Assembly (NCBI GenBank): GCA_017537925.1
Contig: JAFYJW010000019.1
Span: 1-64,000, forward strand
DNA: 64,000 nucleotides
Reading direction: 5' to 3'
DNA from: Synergistes sp.
GTDB lineage: Bacteria; Synergistota; Synergistia; Synergistales; Synergistaceae
The notes beneath the pieces are model-generated. The model ran no database searches. It was not told the DNA's origin and was given only the letters and a program-made list of their open reading frames with translations. Both the position numbers and the translations under genes were made by a program. Numbering within the stretch: position 1 is the stretch's first letter; each line of letters opens with the position of its first letter. Positions 43,239 through 51,338 of this stretch are shown here, piece by piece.

Positions 43239-44354
43239 ATGAAAGAACTGATATTAAAAACAGAACTGCACAGCTTCACATCGTGCCGCGGCTTTGCCGA
43301 AGCTTTTGCCGTCGGAGCAGACGACCTTGTACTGACGATACGTCCTCTCTATGAAAAATATTTTATGCCGCTTTCCATACCGTTCAAGGTGCTGTTTATC
43401 GAAGATTTCGGCCTGGGCGAGCCGACGGATGTGATGGCGGACGCGATGATCGACGAGGCGGAAAAAACAGGTTTCAGGCGTCTTATTGCGGCAGGCGGAG
43501 GAAGCGTTATAGATATTGCAAAGATAATCGCGGCATCAGGAGGACGGCATACGGACGAGCTTTACGCGGCGCCTTCGGAGATCAGGCGGTCAAAAGGGCT
43601 TGTCATATTGCCCGCAACCTGCGGCACGGGCAGCGAGGTGACGAATATATCGATACTCAACCGCACCAGGCTGGGTACGAAGATGGGGCTGGTATCCGAC
43701 GAGCTCTTTGCCGACGCGGCCGTGCTCATTCCGGAACTGCTGGAGGAACTGCCGTACGAGGCATTTGCGGCAAGCTCGGCAGACGCCCTTATCCATGCGG
43801 TTGAATCCGCCCTTTCGCCAAAGGCTACGTCCTTTACGAAACTGCTTTCATACAAGGCAATTGAGATAATAATCTCAAATTATGCGGTCATAGCCGCAAA
43901 GGGCCGCGAATCGCGCATCGGGATGCTTGCGTCTTTTCTTGCCGCGGCAAATTACGCAGGCCTTGCTTTCGGCACGGCCGGATGCGCCGCCGTACACGCT
44001 CTTTCATATCCGCTCGGCGGAAAGTACCATGTGCCGCACGGGGAGAGCAATTACGCCGTCTTTACCGGCGTCATGAAAAATTATATCGAGATAAAAAAAG
44101 ACGGAGAGATGGAAGTGATGATGGGTTTCATAGCGGCGCTGACGGGCTCAAAGCCTTCCGATGCATGGGACAGTCTCGATGCGCTGCTGGGCAGGCTCCT
44201 GCCCAAGAAAACGCTGCGCGGATACGGTGTCCGCGAAGACGAGCTTGAAGAGTTCGCCGATTCCGTGATAGAGCGCCAGCAGCGTCTTATGGCAAACAGC
44301 TTTGTGCCGCTGGACAGAAGCCGCGTGCTGAAAATATACAGGGAGCTTTACTGA
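43239..44354 (+). CDS. 4-hydroxybutyrate dehydrogenase (iron-containing alcohol dehydrogenase family)
   Basis: A 371-residue group III alcohol dehydrogenase, the same length as the Clostridium kluyveri 4-hydroxybutyrate dehydrogenase that I recall, and similar through its length: GLGEPTDVMADAMIDEAE, AAGGGSVIDIAKI, TCGTGSEVTNISILNRT, SADALIHAVESALSP, AVHALSYPLGGKYHVPHGESNY and the ending ADSVIERQQRLMANSF. The His residues of HALSYPLGGKYHVPHGE and DALIH bind the metal. It interconverts succinate semialdehyde and 4-hydroxybutyrate with NAD(H), part of succinate or 4-aminobutyrate fermentation. No partner enzymes of that route are in view; it stands alone. Confidence 0.9.
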   Translation: MKELILKTELHSFTSCRGFAEAFAVGADDLVLTIRPLYEKYFMPLSIPFKVLFIEDFGLGEPTDVMADAMIDEAEKTGFRRLIAAGGGSVIDIAKIIAASGGRHTDELYAAPSEIRRSKGLVILPATCGTGSEVTNISILNRTRLGTKMGLVSDELFADAAVLIPELLEELPYEAFAASSADALIHAVESALSPKATSFTKLLSYKAIEIIISNYAVIAAKGRESRIGMLASFLAAANYAGLAFGTAGCAAVHALSYPLGGKYHVPHGESNYAVFTGVMKNYIEIKKDGEMEVMMGFIAALTGSKPSDAWDSLDALLGRLLPKKTLRGYGVREDELEEFADSVIERQQRLMANSFVPLDRSRVLKIYRELY

Positions 44355-44420
44355 AGAGATAAGCGCCGCCGCTGTAGCGTTCCACCCGAAAACATGCTTT
44401 GACATAAAAAGGGAACGGGC

Positions 44421-44879
44421 TCAGTCCGTTCCTTTTCTTTTCGCTTCAAAAAAATTCCGCAGGATCTCGGCGCATTCGCGAGCCAGAACGCCTCCTGTTA
44501 CGCTGCATCTGTGGCTCAGCCTCGGATCCTGAGGTATCTCGTAAAGGGACCTGCAGCCTCCGCCCTTCGGGTCTTTTGCGCCGAATACTATCCTTTCCAC
44601 CCGACACTGCACGAGAGCCCCGGCGCACATGACGCATGGCTCCAGCGTGACGTACAGGCAGCAGCCGTCAAAACGCCATGAGGAAGTCTTTTCAGCCGCG
44701 GCGGCAAGCGCGTTGATCTCGGCGTGTCCGAGAGGAAAGTTGTCCAGCGAGCGCGTATTGTGCCCGCGTCCTATTATCACGCCCTCCCGGACGAGCACGG
44801 CGCCTACCGGTATCTCGCCTTTTTCAAGCGCAGTCCGCGCTTCCGCCAGAGCTTCTTTCATGCAGAAAATGTCATCCAT
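44421..44879 (-). CDS. tadA: tRNA-adenosine(34) deaminase
   Basis: A 152-residue cytidine-deaminase-fold zinc enzyme. HAEINALAAA carries the zinc His and catalytic Glu; PCVMCAGALVQC carries the two zinc Cys. The length and the N-terminal FCMKEALAEARTALEKGEIPVGAVLV fit TadA. It converts A34 to inosine in tRNA-Arg(ACG). It is divergent from a tRNA-Arg(CCG) gene 49 bases away. Confidence 0.92.
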   Translation of the reverse strand: MDDIFCMKEALAEARTALEKGEIPVGAVLVREGVIIGRGHNTRSLDNFPLGHAEINALAAAAEKTSSWRFDGCCLYVTLEPCVMCAGALVQCRVERIVFGAKDPKGGGCRSLYEIPQDPRLSHRCSVTGGVLARECAEILRNFFEAKRKGTD

Positions 44880-44905
44880 TGTGGCGGCCTTCCCTCCTCA
44901 TATGG

Positions 44906-44911
44906 TATACT
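44906..44911 (+). promoter_or_regulatory. -10 element of the tRNA-Arg gene
   Basis: TATACT lies 17 bases before the tRNA, a usual distance for tRNA promoters; the -35 box is unclear. Confidence 0.5.
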
Positions 44912-44927
44912 TTAGCACAGTTTGCGC

Positions 44928-45004
44928 GTGCCTGTAGCTCAGCTGGACAGAGTGCCGCCCTCCGGAGGCGAAGGTCTGGGGTTCGAATCCCCACAGGCAC
45001 GCCA
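44928..45004 (+). tRNA. tRNA-Arg (anticodon CCG)
   Basis: The acceptor arm GTGCCTG (44928-44934) pairs with CAGGCAC (44994-45000), followed by G and the encoded CCA. D-arm AGCTCAGCTGGACAGAGT, anticodon loop CTCCGGA with CCG, and TPsiC arm GGGGTTCGAATCCCC are all as expected. The first pair of the anticodon stem is a C-A mismatch. It reads CGG codons. Confidence 0.96.
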
Positions 45005-45082
45005 TTTCTGTCATTTTTTCCCATGACTCTGCTGAGAATTTTTCCTGTATTTTTGTTTTTGTGCTCTTTTGTTCCTGTGCAG

Positions 45083-46480
45083 TTACTGCTGACCGTGAAG
45101 CCGCGCCTGGTTCTTTTTTGTGCAGAAAAGCCCTGCGCAGACGCAGAGAGCCGATACTGCAAGTCCCGCAAAAAGCGGGTCGCCGGGAAGACGCATTGCG
45201 GCCCACAGCAGCATCGCGGCAAGGCCGCCTGCGCTTGAGGCAAGCGCCCATGACGGGGCAAGCGCCTGCGGCCTGAGCACTGCGGCCACCAGGGGCAGGA
45301 ACGTGCCTGAGCCGCGCAGCCCCATGCTGACGAAGCTCCATTCGAGGATCATGCTGCCGGCGCCGCCTACGGCAATGAAAGCCGCAGCCGCCGTCATGAC
45401 GGTGACCAAAAGTTTTTCTAAACGGCCGCTGTTTTCCCCGAATTTGGCTTTAAGGCCGGACGGGATGAAGTTTTTGGATATATTTGTCGCAATACCCAGT
45501 ATCAGACCGGCGGCGCAGCCGATCACGGTTATCAGTATGCCTCCCCACAGCAGGCCTCCGATGACCGGCGGAAAACTGTTTGCTATGAACCATGAAAGCG
45601 CCATATCAGGAGGCACGTCTGCGCCCGACGCCCGCATCGTAAGCCCGACCCAGCAGCCCAAAAGCCCCATCACCGGCATGATGAAAGCTGATGCCAGAGC
45701 TCCGGCGCGCGCGCTTTCCACATCCCTCGCGGCCGCTATGGACTGAAGGTATATCTGAGTGGTGAATATGCCTGCTATCATTGAAAGCAGATAACCCGCC
45801 TCGGGGAAAAAGCCGCGTCCGAATATGTTGAAGCAGGGGTGGAACGGCAGCTTTACGAATGGTTCCGCCCCGTGCTGCAGCGTAGCCGCCGCGGCGCAAA
45901 TAATAAGAACGACAAAAAGGATCGCTATCTTTGCCTTTCCGAGAGCAGCAAAGCCCTTTATGCCGCCTGTGGCGATGAAGCTCCATACCGAGACGGCCGC
46001 GGTAAGCGCCGCAAGCGCTGCCGGTATAGGTATTATCCCGCGTATCAGCGCTATGCAGGAAAGAAACTGAGCGCATACCGATATAAATGTCCCGAGCGAA
46101 GAAGAAAGGGTAGCGGTCAGTGAGATCATTCTGCCGCATTTCCCGTAGCTTTTTTCCAGATAATCGGCAACAGTCGTTATCTCGGCAGCCCGCAGCGGCG
46201 CTGCAAAGCGCAGCCCCAGTATCAGGCAGCCTATGCCTCCGCCAAGAGTGAACCACCATGCCGTCATTCCATAGCTGTAGGCCATCTGGACCGTTCCTAC
46301 GGTGGACGCCCCGCCGACAAGCGCGCCAAGAAGTATGCCGGTCACACCGGCCGCTCCCGCTTTCCGCCCTCCGAGGCTGTAGTCTTTTTTATCGCTGCGC
46401 CTTCCCGCCGCAAAACCGCATGCTATGAAAGCCGCCAGCATCGCAAATGCCGAAAAATAAAACAGAAACACAGATGTCAC
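45083..46480 (-). CDS. sodium:solute symporter family protein (SSS)
   Basis: A 465-residue membrane protein with about 13 helices. GTG 46480 is the apparent start, but GGGAA touches it, so a start a few codons on (ATG near 46441) is possible. Family cues: FAAGRRSDKKDYSLGGRKAG with the conserved loop after helix 1, GALVGGASTVGTVQMAYSYG, and ITTVADYLEKSYGKC. It imports a solute with Na+; the family includes proline, pantothenate and sugar carriers, and I cannot name the solute. Confidence 0.88.
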   Translation of the reverse strand: MTSVFLFYFSAFAMLAAFIACGFAAGRRSDKKDYSLGGRKAGAAGVTGILLGALVGGASTVGTVQMAYSYGMTAWWFTLGGGIGCLILGLRFAAPLRAAEITTVADYLEKSYGKCGRMISLTATLSSSLGTFISVCAQFLSCIALIRGIIPIPAALAALTAAVSVWSFIATGGIKGFAALGKAKIAILFVVLIICAAAATLQHGAEPFVKLPFHPCFNIFGRGFFPEAGYLLSMIAGIFTTQIYLQSIAAARDVESARAGALASAFIMPVMGLLGCWVGLTMRASGADVPPDMALSWFIANSFPPVIGGLLWGGILITVIGCAAGLILGIATNISKNFIPSGLKAKFGENSGRLEKLLVTVMTAAAAFIAVGGAGSMILEWSFVSMGLRGSGTFLPLVAAVLRPQALAPSWALASSAGGLAAMLLWAAMRLPGDPLFAGLAVSALCVCAGLFCTKKNQARLHGQQ

Positions 46481-46638
46481 TTCCCGCAGGCACTTGATTA
46501 CCGCAATATTTTAGCTTAAACGAGGGGAGTTTGCAGGCTTGTATTTCTTTCGTCTCTTTGTTATTCTTTACACATAGTGTTTGACAGTGTCTGCGCAAAG
46601 CAGCAGGCGCAGAAGTTTTTCAAGGGGGCATATTTATT

Positions 46639-47001
46639 ATGAATTTGCAGGAGATGGCGTCGCTGCTTGACGCCAAGTGTATTTCCAACGACTGTGACCT
46701 CAGCAATATAGTGATAAACCACGCCTATGCGTGCGACCTTATGAGCGACGTCCTTGCCTTCTGTACGCCCGGCACTCTTCTTTTGACCGGACTGACAAAC
46801 GTGCAGATCGTGCGCACTGCCCAGATGCTCGACATACCGGCGGTGGTCTTCGTTCGCGGCAAGGTGCCTCTTGATGAGACGATTCAGCTTGCCAAAGACA
46901 ATAATCTTCCGGTTCTGCTTACAAATCATACACTGTTTGAAGCATGCGGCATCCTGTATGAAAAAGGCATGAAGCCGATATCAAGGGATCGGGAGATATA
47001 G
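46639..47001 (+). CDS. DRTGG domain protein (first copy)
   Basis: A 120-residue cytoplasmic protein with CAAGGGGG as binding site. The fold matches the DRTGG domain: LQEMASLLDAKCISNDCDLSNIVINHAYACDLMSDVLAF, then LLTGLTNVQIVRTAQMLDIPAVVFVRGK. It is the first gene of a five-gene run (DRTGG, HATPase, Fe-S hydrogenase-like, DRTGG, PHP). This order recurs beside hydrogenase genes in anaerobes; a regulatory or ligand-sensing role is likely, but not established. Confidence 0.85.
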   Translation: MNLQEMASLLDAKCISNDCDLSNIVINHAYACDLMSDVLAFCTPGTLLLTGLTNVQIVRTAQMLDIPAVVFVRGKVPLDETIQLAKDNNLPVLLTNHTLFEACGILYEKGMKPISRDREI

Positions 47002-47004
47002 AAA

Positions 47005-47436
47005 ATGGCTGCCCCTGTCTGTCTTGAATACAGAATTGAGGGGAACGACTTTATGGTTGCAGGCGCGGCCTCTAACAATATTAAAAATACCCTCAAGATG
47101 CTCGGCATATCTTCCAGTGTGTGCACGCGCGTCGCCATCATAGCCTACGAAGCCGAGATCAACCTTGTTATACATGGCGGGGGTGGGGTGCTGAAGGCTG
47201 AGATCACAGAGGACCGCGTAAAGCTGACGGCCGAAGACGAAGGCCCCGGCATCGCGGATATAGAAAAAGCGATGACGGAAGGCTTCAGCACTGCTACGGA
47301 GTATGCGCGCGAAATGGGCTTCGGAGCCGGAATGGGCCTGCCCAATATAAAAAAGAACAGCGACGAATTCAATATAGAATCCGAAGTCGGAAAAGGGACC
47401 AGACTCTACAGCACCGTATTTTTCAACAAACAATAA
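47005..47436 (+). CDS. anti-sigma-factor-type HATPase (serine/threonine kinase-like) protein
   Basis: A 143-residue GHKL ATPase-fold protein without a kinase H-box, like RsbW/SpoIIAB. The N-box is YEAEINLVIHGGGG, and the G motifs are EDEGPGIADIEKAM and GFGAGMGLPNIKKNSDEF. It starts 3 bases after the DRTGG stop. It may phosphorylate or bind a partner in the hydrogenase-like signalling cluster; the target is unknown. Confidence 0.88.
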   Translation: MAAPVCLEYRIEGNDFMVAGAASNNIKNTLKMLGISSSVCTRVAIIAYEAEINLVIHGGGGVLKAEITEDRVKLTAEDEGPGIADIEKAMTEGFSTATEYAREMGFGAGMGLPNIKKNSDEFNIESEVGKGTRLYSTVFFNKQ

Positions 47437-47463
47437 AAACAGAATGCGCGGGGGGCTGAAGAT

Positions 47464-48780
47464 ATGCTTCACAGTGTAAAGATCTCCAGGGAGGCATGTC
47501 AGGGGTGCGTTAACTGCATCAAGATATGCCCTACGGAGGCAATAAGAATTGTCGACGGGGAAATAAACATAATCAGCGAGCTCTGCATAGACTGCGGTGA
47601 ATGTCTGCGTTCATGCAGCAGACAGGCGCTCGGCATACAGGGCGACGACTGGAACAAAATAAAAGAGGCTCCCAAAGTCACGCTTCTGCCGGATCCGGTC
47701 TTTTATTCCCAGTTCAGCCACTATATGGATCCTTCCGCTCTGGAAAGCGTCGTCTCATCTTTCGGCTATGAGATGATGACGGAAGAAATGGAAGAAGCGT
47801 TCGACCTGAGCGCCTATGCGTGCGCGCAGGCGATATCGCATTCCCCGCGCCAGTCGCTGCCGCTGATATCATGTTACTGTTCCTCCACGCTGCGCTTTAT
47901 CCAGTCGCGTTTCCCGGAGCTGCTGCCGCGCGTGGTCCCCGTATGTTCTCCTCTTGAGTTAGCCGCCGACCTTCTGCGCATGAGGACGAACAGCAGCGCG
48001 CCTATCACGCTCCTTTCGCCCTGCCCCGCAAAGATCACGATGATAAAGGATCCGCAGGGGCGGGAACGTTCGCCTATAGACAATGCAGTCGAACTGCGCC
48101 GTGTAGCGCGCAGCATAATGGCGAGCAATGCGTCGCCTCAGCCGGAAACAGATGCAAGAGAACGCTCGAACCGCTGGCTGCACTGGGCCCGGCGCGGCGG
48201 AGAAGCGCGGCATATACAGGCTTTTTCCGACAGGAAACTGACGATGCTTGCCGTATCCGGACTCAGAAATACGATTGACGTCCTGCAGGAACTCGAACTG
48301 GGCAGGCTGCGCAATGTGGATTTCATCGAGTGCAGGATCTGCGATACAGGCTGCGTCGGCGGCACAGGCACGGCGGAATCGCGTTTCCTTGCCAACCTCA
48401 GGATAAACAGCATAAACGTTGACTGGAATGTAACGGAAAACGATGTGCAGCGCGCCGAAAGACTGTACGCGATGGATTTCTGGGCGATAGAGAAAGAATA
48501 CACCGCGCGCCCGCATCTGCCACTTTCCGATAATATCGGAGAGGCGATGGCCAAGCTGCAGCAGATGAAGGAGATATATTCATGCCTTCCCCATATAGAC
48601 TGCGGCTCTTGCGGGCGTCCCTCCTGCCAGGCTATGGCCGAGGAGATCGTGCGCGGACACGGTTCTGTCACAGACTGTATTTTTAAGCTGCGCGAAGGCA
48701 TAGCGACGCTTGCCAACAGGATAGTCGTTATGTCGGAGTCCCAGCCTCAGACGCTGAAGATAAGGGGAGAAACAAAGTGA
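47464..48780 (+). CDS. [FeFe]-hydrogenase-like iron-sulfur sensory protein
   Basis: A 438-residue Fe-S protein. Residues 8-60 hold two 4Fe-4S clusters (CQGCVNCIKICPTEA; CIDCGECLRSCSRQA). The centre follows the hydrogenase large subunit: the L2-like SPCPAKI and the L3-like ECRICDTGCVGGTG are present, but the L1 region is changed (VCSPLEL in place of the usual TSCCPxW). The last part, DCGSCGRPSCQAMAEEIVRGH, is a further 4Fe-4S domain. This suits a sensory (group D/HsfB-like) protein, not a catalytic enzyme. It sits in the DRTGG/HATPase cluster and overlaps the next gene by 4 bases. Confidence 0.88.
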   Translation: MLHSVKISREACQGCVNCIKICPTEAIRIVDGEINIISELCIDCGECLRSCSRQALGIQGDDWNKIKEAPKVTLLPDPVFYSQFSHYMDPSALESVVSSFGYEMMTEEMEEAFDLSAYACAQAISHSPRQSLPLISCYCSSTLRFIQSRFPELLPRVVPVCSPLELAADLLRMRTNSSAPITLLSPCPAKITMIKDPQGRERSPIDNAVELRRVARSIMASNASPQPETDARERSNRWLHWARRGGEARHIQAFSDRKLTMLAVSGLRNTIDVLQELELGRLRNVDFIECRICDTGCVGGTGTAESRFLANLRINSINVDWNVTENDVQRAERLYAMDFWAIEKEYTARPHLPLSDNIGEAMAKLQQMKEIYSCLPHIDCGSCGRPSCQAMAEEIVRGHGSVTDCIFKLREGIATLANRIVVMSESQPQTLKIRGETK

Positions 48781-49112
48781 CGATAGGTGAAATTTGCGGG
48801 TTTTTGGGCGGAGAAGTGCAGTGCACCGGAGACCCCGGACGCGAGATCACCGGCGCGATCGCGGGAGACCTTCTGAGTTTCATAATGGGCGCCGCAAAGG
48901 AAGGGTCTCTGTGGATAACGATACAGGCCCACCTTAACGTTGCGGCGGTGGCTGTACTCAAAGATCTGCCTCTTATAATAATAGCGTCCGGACGCAGGGC
49001 TCCGGACGATCTTACGGAACGCTGCGCTTCGGAGAATATAGCGGTTCTGAGCGTGCCGCAGAGCATGTATGAAGTGTGCGCAGAACTTGCGCGCCGCGGG
49101 CTGAATGGATAA
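48777..49112 (+). CDS. DRTGG domain protein (second copy)
   Basis: A 111-residue protein starting with GTG at 48777, overlapping the previous stop (GTGA). Pattern: MTIGEICGFLGGEVQCTGDPGREITGAIAGDLLSFIMGAA, then WITIQAHLNVAAVAVLKDLPLIIIASGRRAPDD. It is a diverged relative of the protein at 46639. It overlaps the PHP gene by 8 bases, so the whole cluster is translated as a unit. Confidence 0.85.
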   Translation: MTIGEICGFLGGEVQCTGDPGREITGAIAGDLLSFIMGAAKEGSLWITIQAHLNVAAVAVLKDLPLIIIASGRRAPDDLTERCASENIAVLSVPQSMYEVCAELARRGLNG

Positions 49113-49869
49113 AACAGAGCTTAAGCCCTTTTGGGTCGATCTTCACGTACATACGCTTCTGTCTCCGTGCGGAGAGCTTGAGATGGGAGCTCCCGAGATA
49201 GCTGAAAAAGCGCGTGAAGCGGGAATAGATATAATAGGCATAGCCGATCACAACACCTGCGAAAACTTTCCCGGGGTAAGCGGAGCTGCCGCAGGCAGCC
49301 CCGTCGTTCTTCCGTGCATAGAAACTCAGAGCGCTGAGGATGTGCATATCCTCTGCGTTTTTCCGTCCTATGAGGCCGCGCTCTCATATAAGGAATGGCT
49401 GTGGAAGCGCATAAGGCCTATACCCAACGATGTGGACACGTTCGGCTATCAGATAGTCGTGGACGCGGAAAACAACATAGTCAAAGAAGAGGAGACGCTG
49501 CTGATACAGGGAGCAGGATATGAAGTAGACCAGATAGTAGCCAGAGTGCAGGAGGCAGGCGGGCTTGCGATACTGGCTCATGTGGACCGCCCTGCCTTTT
49601 CGTATCCGGCCGCGCTCGGCCCTATGGCCGAGGATTACCCTGCGGATGCTTTTGAGCTTTCATGCCGCTTAAACAGCGGGGAAGCACAGAAATGGCGCGA
49701 AATGTATCCCGCCCCGCGAGCATTTATACGCTCCTCCGATTCACATTCGCTTTCCACGCTCTCGCGCGCGAACTGCACCCGGATGATGCTGATGGAGCCT
49801 ACTTTCGAAGAGATAAAAAAGGCGCTGCGCGGAGAAGAGGGAAGACGCATATCATGGCCCTGGGGTTAA
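49105..49869 (+). CDS. PHP domain metal-dependent phosphoesterase
   Basis: A 254-residue hydrolase. The PHP metal motifs are visible: DLHVHTLLSPCG near residue 9, GIADHNTCEN, LAHVDRPAF, and a late RSSDSHS. These bind the divalent metals of the family. It closes the five-gene cluster. Substrate unknown; PHP proteins in this setting may be nucleotide or phosphoester hydrolases linked to the sensory proteins. Confidence 0.9.
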   Translation: MDKTELKPFWVDLHVHTLLSPCGELEMGAPEIAEKAREAGIDIIGIADHNTCENFPGVSGAAAGSPVVLPCIETQSAEDVHILCVFPSYEAALSYKEWLWKRIRPIPNDVDTFGYQIVVDAENNIVKEEETLLIQGAGYEVDQIVARVQEAGGLAILAHVDRPAFSYPAALGPMAEDYPADAFELSCRLNSGEAQKWREMYPAPRAFIRSSDSHSLSTLSRANCTRMMLMEPTFEEIKKALRGEEGRRISWPWG

Positions 49870-49878
49870 TAATACCGT

Positions 49879-51231
49879 ATGACAAAAAAAGAAATATCTG
49901 TATATAAATGCTCTTCATGCGGATATAAAAGCATGTCGATGATCGGACGCTGTCCAGGGTGCGGCGAGTGGGGCACCATGGAAGAGGAGATAACCGTACA
50001 GCGCACCGGAAGCGCTGCCGCGGCCGCCGTGAAAAGCGCCGTGCCTATATCGGGACTGGAAGCCGAGGAACAGAAAAGAGTGTCATCCGGCATAGATGAG
50101 CTTGACCGCGTACTTGGCGGCGGCTGGGTCATGGGCGGCGTCACGCTTTTAGGCGGGGAACCGGGCGTCGGGAAGTCCACTCTGCTTCTTCAGGTATGTG
50201 CGGAGATGGCAAAGCGCGGCAGCCGCGTGCTCTATATCTCGGGCGAAGAGTCCTCCGGGCAGCTTGCGCTGCGCGGGCGCCGTCTCGGTCTAATGACGCA
50301 GGGACTCGACCTTCTCTGCGAGAGCGACCTTCAGTCCTCGCTTGCCGCGGCAGAGGAACATGACTACGGATTTGTCGTAATAGACAGCGTGCAGGCTTTC
50401 CGTGCCGACAGCGAGAGCGGCTGGGCGGGCTCTCCGAGCCAGGTCAAAGCTGTGGCGTCGATGGCGGCGGAAACTGCCAAACGCTGCGGTATACCGATGG
50501 TGCTTGTCGGGCATATCACAAAGCAGGGACAGATAGCAGGCCCGAAGCTGCTTGAGCATATGGTGGACATCGTGCTGCTTTTCTCAGGCGAGCAGAATTC
50601 GCCCAACCGCCTCCTGCGCGCCGAAAAAAACCGCTACGGCAGCACCGAGGAGCTTGGGATATTTGAAATGTCGGAAAAAGGCCTCGCCGCGGTCAGCGAC
50701 CCGAGCCGTCTCTACTGGAACGGAACTGATCTCGGCAGCTCAGGAGTGGCTGTAGCCGCAGTGCTTGAAGGCTCCCGTGTCCTTGCGGCCGAGATACAGG
50801 CGCTTGCATGCGCTACGCCTTTCCCGTATCCGAAACGCACCGCCCGCGGCATAGACGTGAGCCGCCTGCAGCTTCTGCTTGCAGTGCTTGAACGGCGATG
50901 CGGCATATCCTCGCGTTCAAGCGATATATATCTTAACGTGGCCGGAGGCCTTTCGCTCAAGGACCCTGCCGCTGACCTGGGAATATGCGCATCCCTTGCG
51001 TCCGCTGCGACTGATATCGAGCTTCCCTCCGACGTCTGCTTCATAGGTGAAGTGGGGCTTGCCGGAGAAGTGCGCCCTGCAGGACGCACCGCGATGAGAG
51101 TTAAGGAGGCGGCCAGGCTCGGATTCAAACGGGTGGTCATAAGCCGCCGCACCCCGAAAGAAAGCTATCCTGCTGAGGTGCTCAGAATATCTGCGCTGAA
51201 GGAGATAGTCGATCTTTTCCTCAGGCGATAA
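49879..51231 (+). CDS. radA: DNA repair protein RadA
   Basis: A 450-residue RecA-like protein with the usual RadA architecture: zinc finger CSSCGYKSMSMIGRCPGCGEWG, Walker A GEPGVGKSTLLLQ, the RadA signature KNRYGSTEELGIF, and a C-terminal Lon-protease-like domain (LYWNG..., then AGGLSLKDPAADLGICASLASA). It promotes branch migration in recombination. It starts 9 bases after the PHP stop and is followed by a terminator. Confidence 0.96.
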   Translation: MTKKEISVYKCSSCGYKSMSMIGRCPGCGEWGTMEEEITVQRTGSAAAAAVKSAVPISGLEAEEQKRVSSGIDELDRVLGGGWVMGGVTLLGGEPGVGKSTLLLQVCAEMAKRGSRVLYISGEESSGQLALRGRRLGLMTQGLDLLCESDLQSSLAAAEEHDYGFVVIDSVQAFRADSESGWAGSPSQVKAVASMAAETAKRCGIPMVLVGHITKQGQIAGPKLLEHMVDIVLLFSGEQNSPNRLLRAEKNRYGSTEELGIFEMSEKGLAAVSDPSRLYWNGTDLGSSGVAVAAVLEGSRVLAAEIQALACATPFPYPKRTARGIDVSRLQLLLAVLERRCGISSRSSDIYLNVAGGLSLKDPAADLGICASLASAATDIELPSDVCFIGEVGLAGEVRPAGRTAMRVKEAARLGFKRVVISRRTPKESYPAEVLRISALKEIVDLFLRR

Positions 51232-51282
51232 ACGCAGCCGGCGGGCAATACGGAAGAATATCTCTTTTGACCGAAAAACAAA

Positions 51283-51318
51283 GATACCGCGCCGGGACCG
51301 GCGCGGTATCGGTTTTTT
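51283..51318 (+). terminator. Rho-independent terminator after radA
   Basis: GATACCGCGCC (51283-51293) pairs with GGCGCGGTATC (51300-51310), followed by GG and six Ts. Strong. Confidence 0.9.
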
Positions 51319-51338
51319 CTTGACCGCAGAGGATGCTT

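Noticed and set aside
45839-46123. small + strand frames opposite the sodium:solute symporter
   Set aside because: Shadows of a membrane-protein gene.
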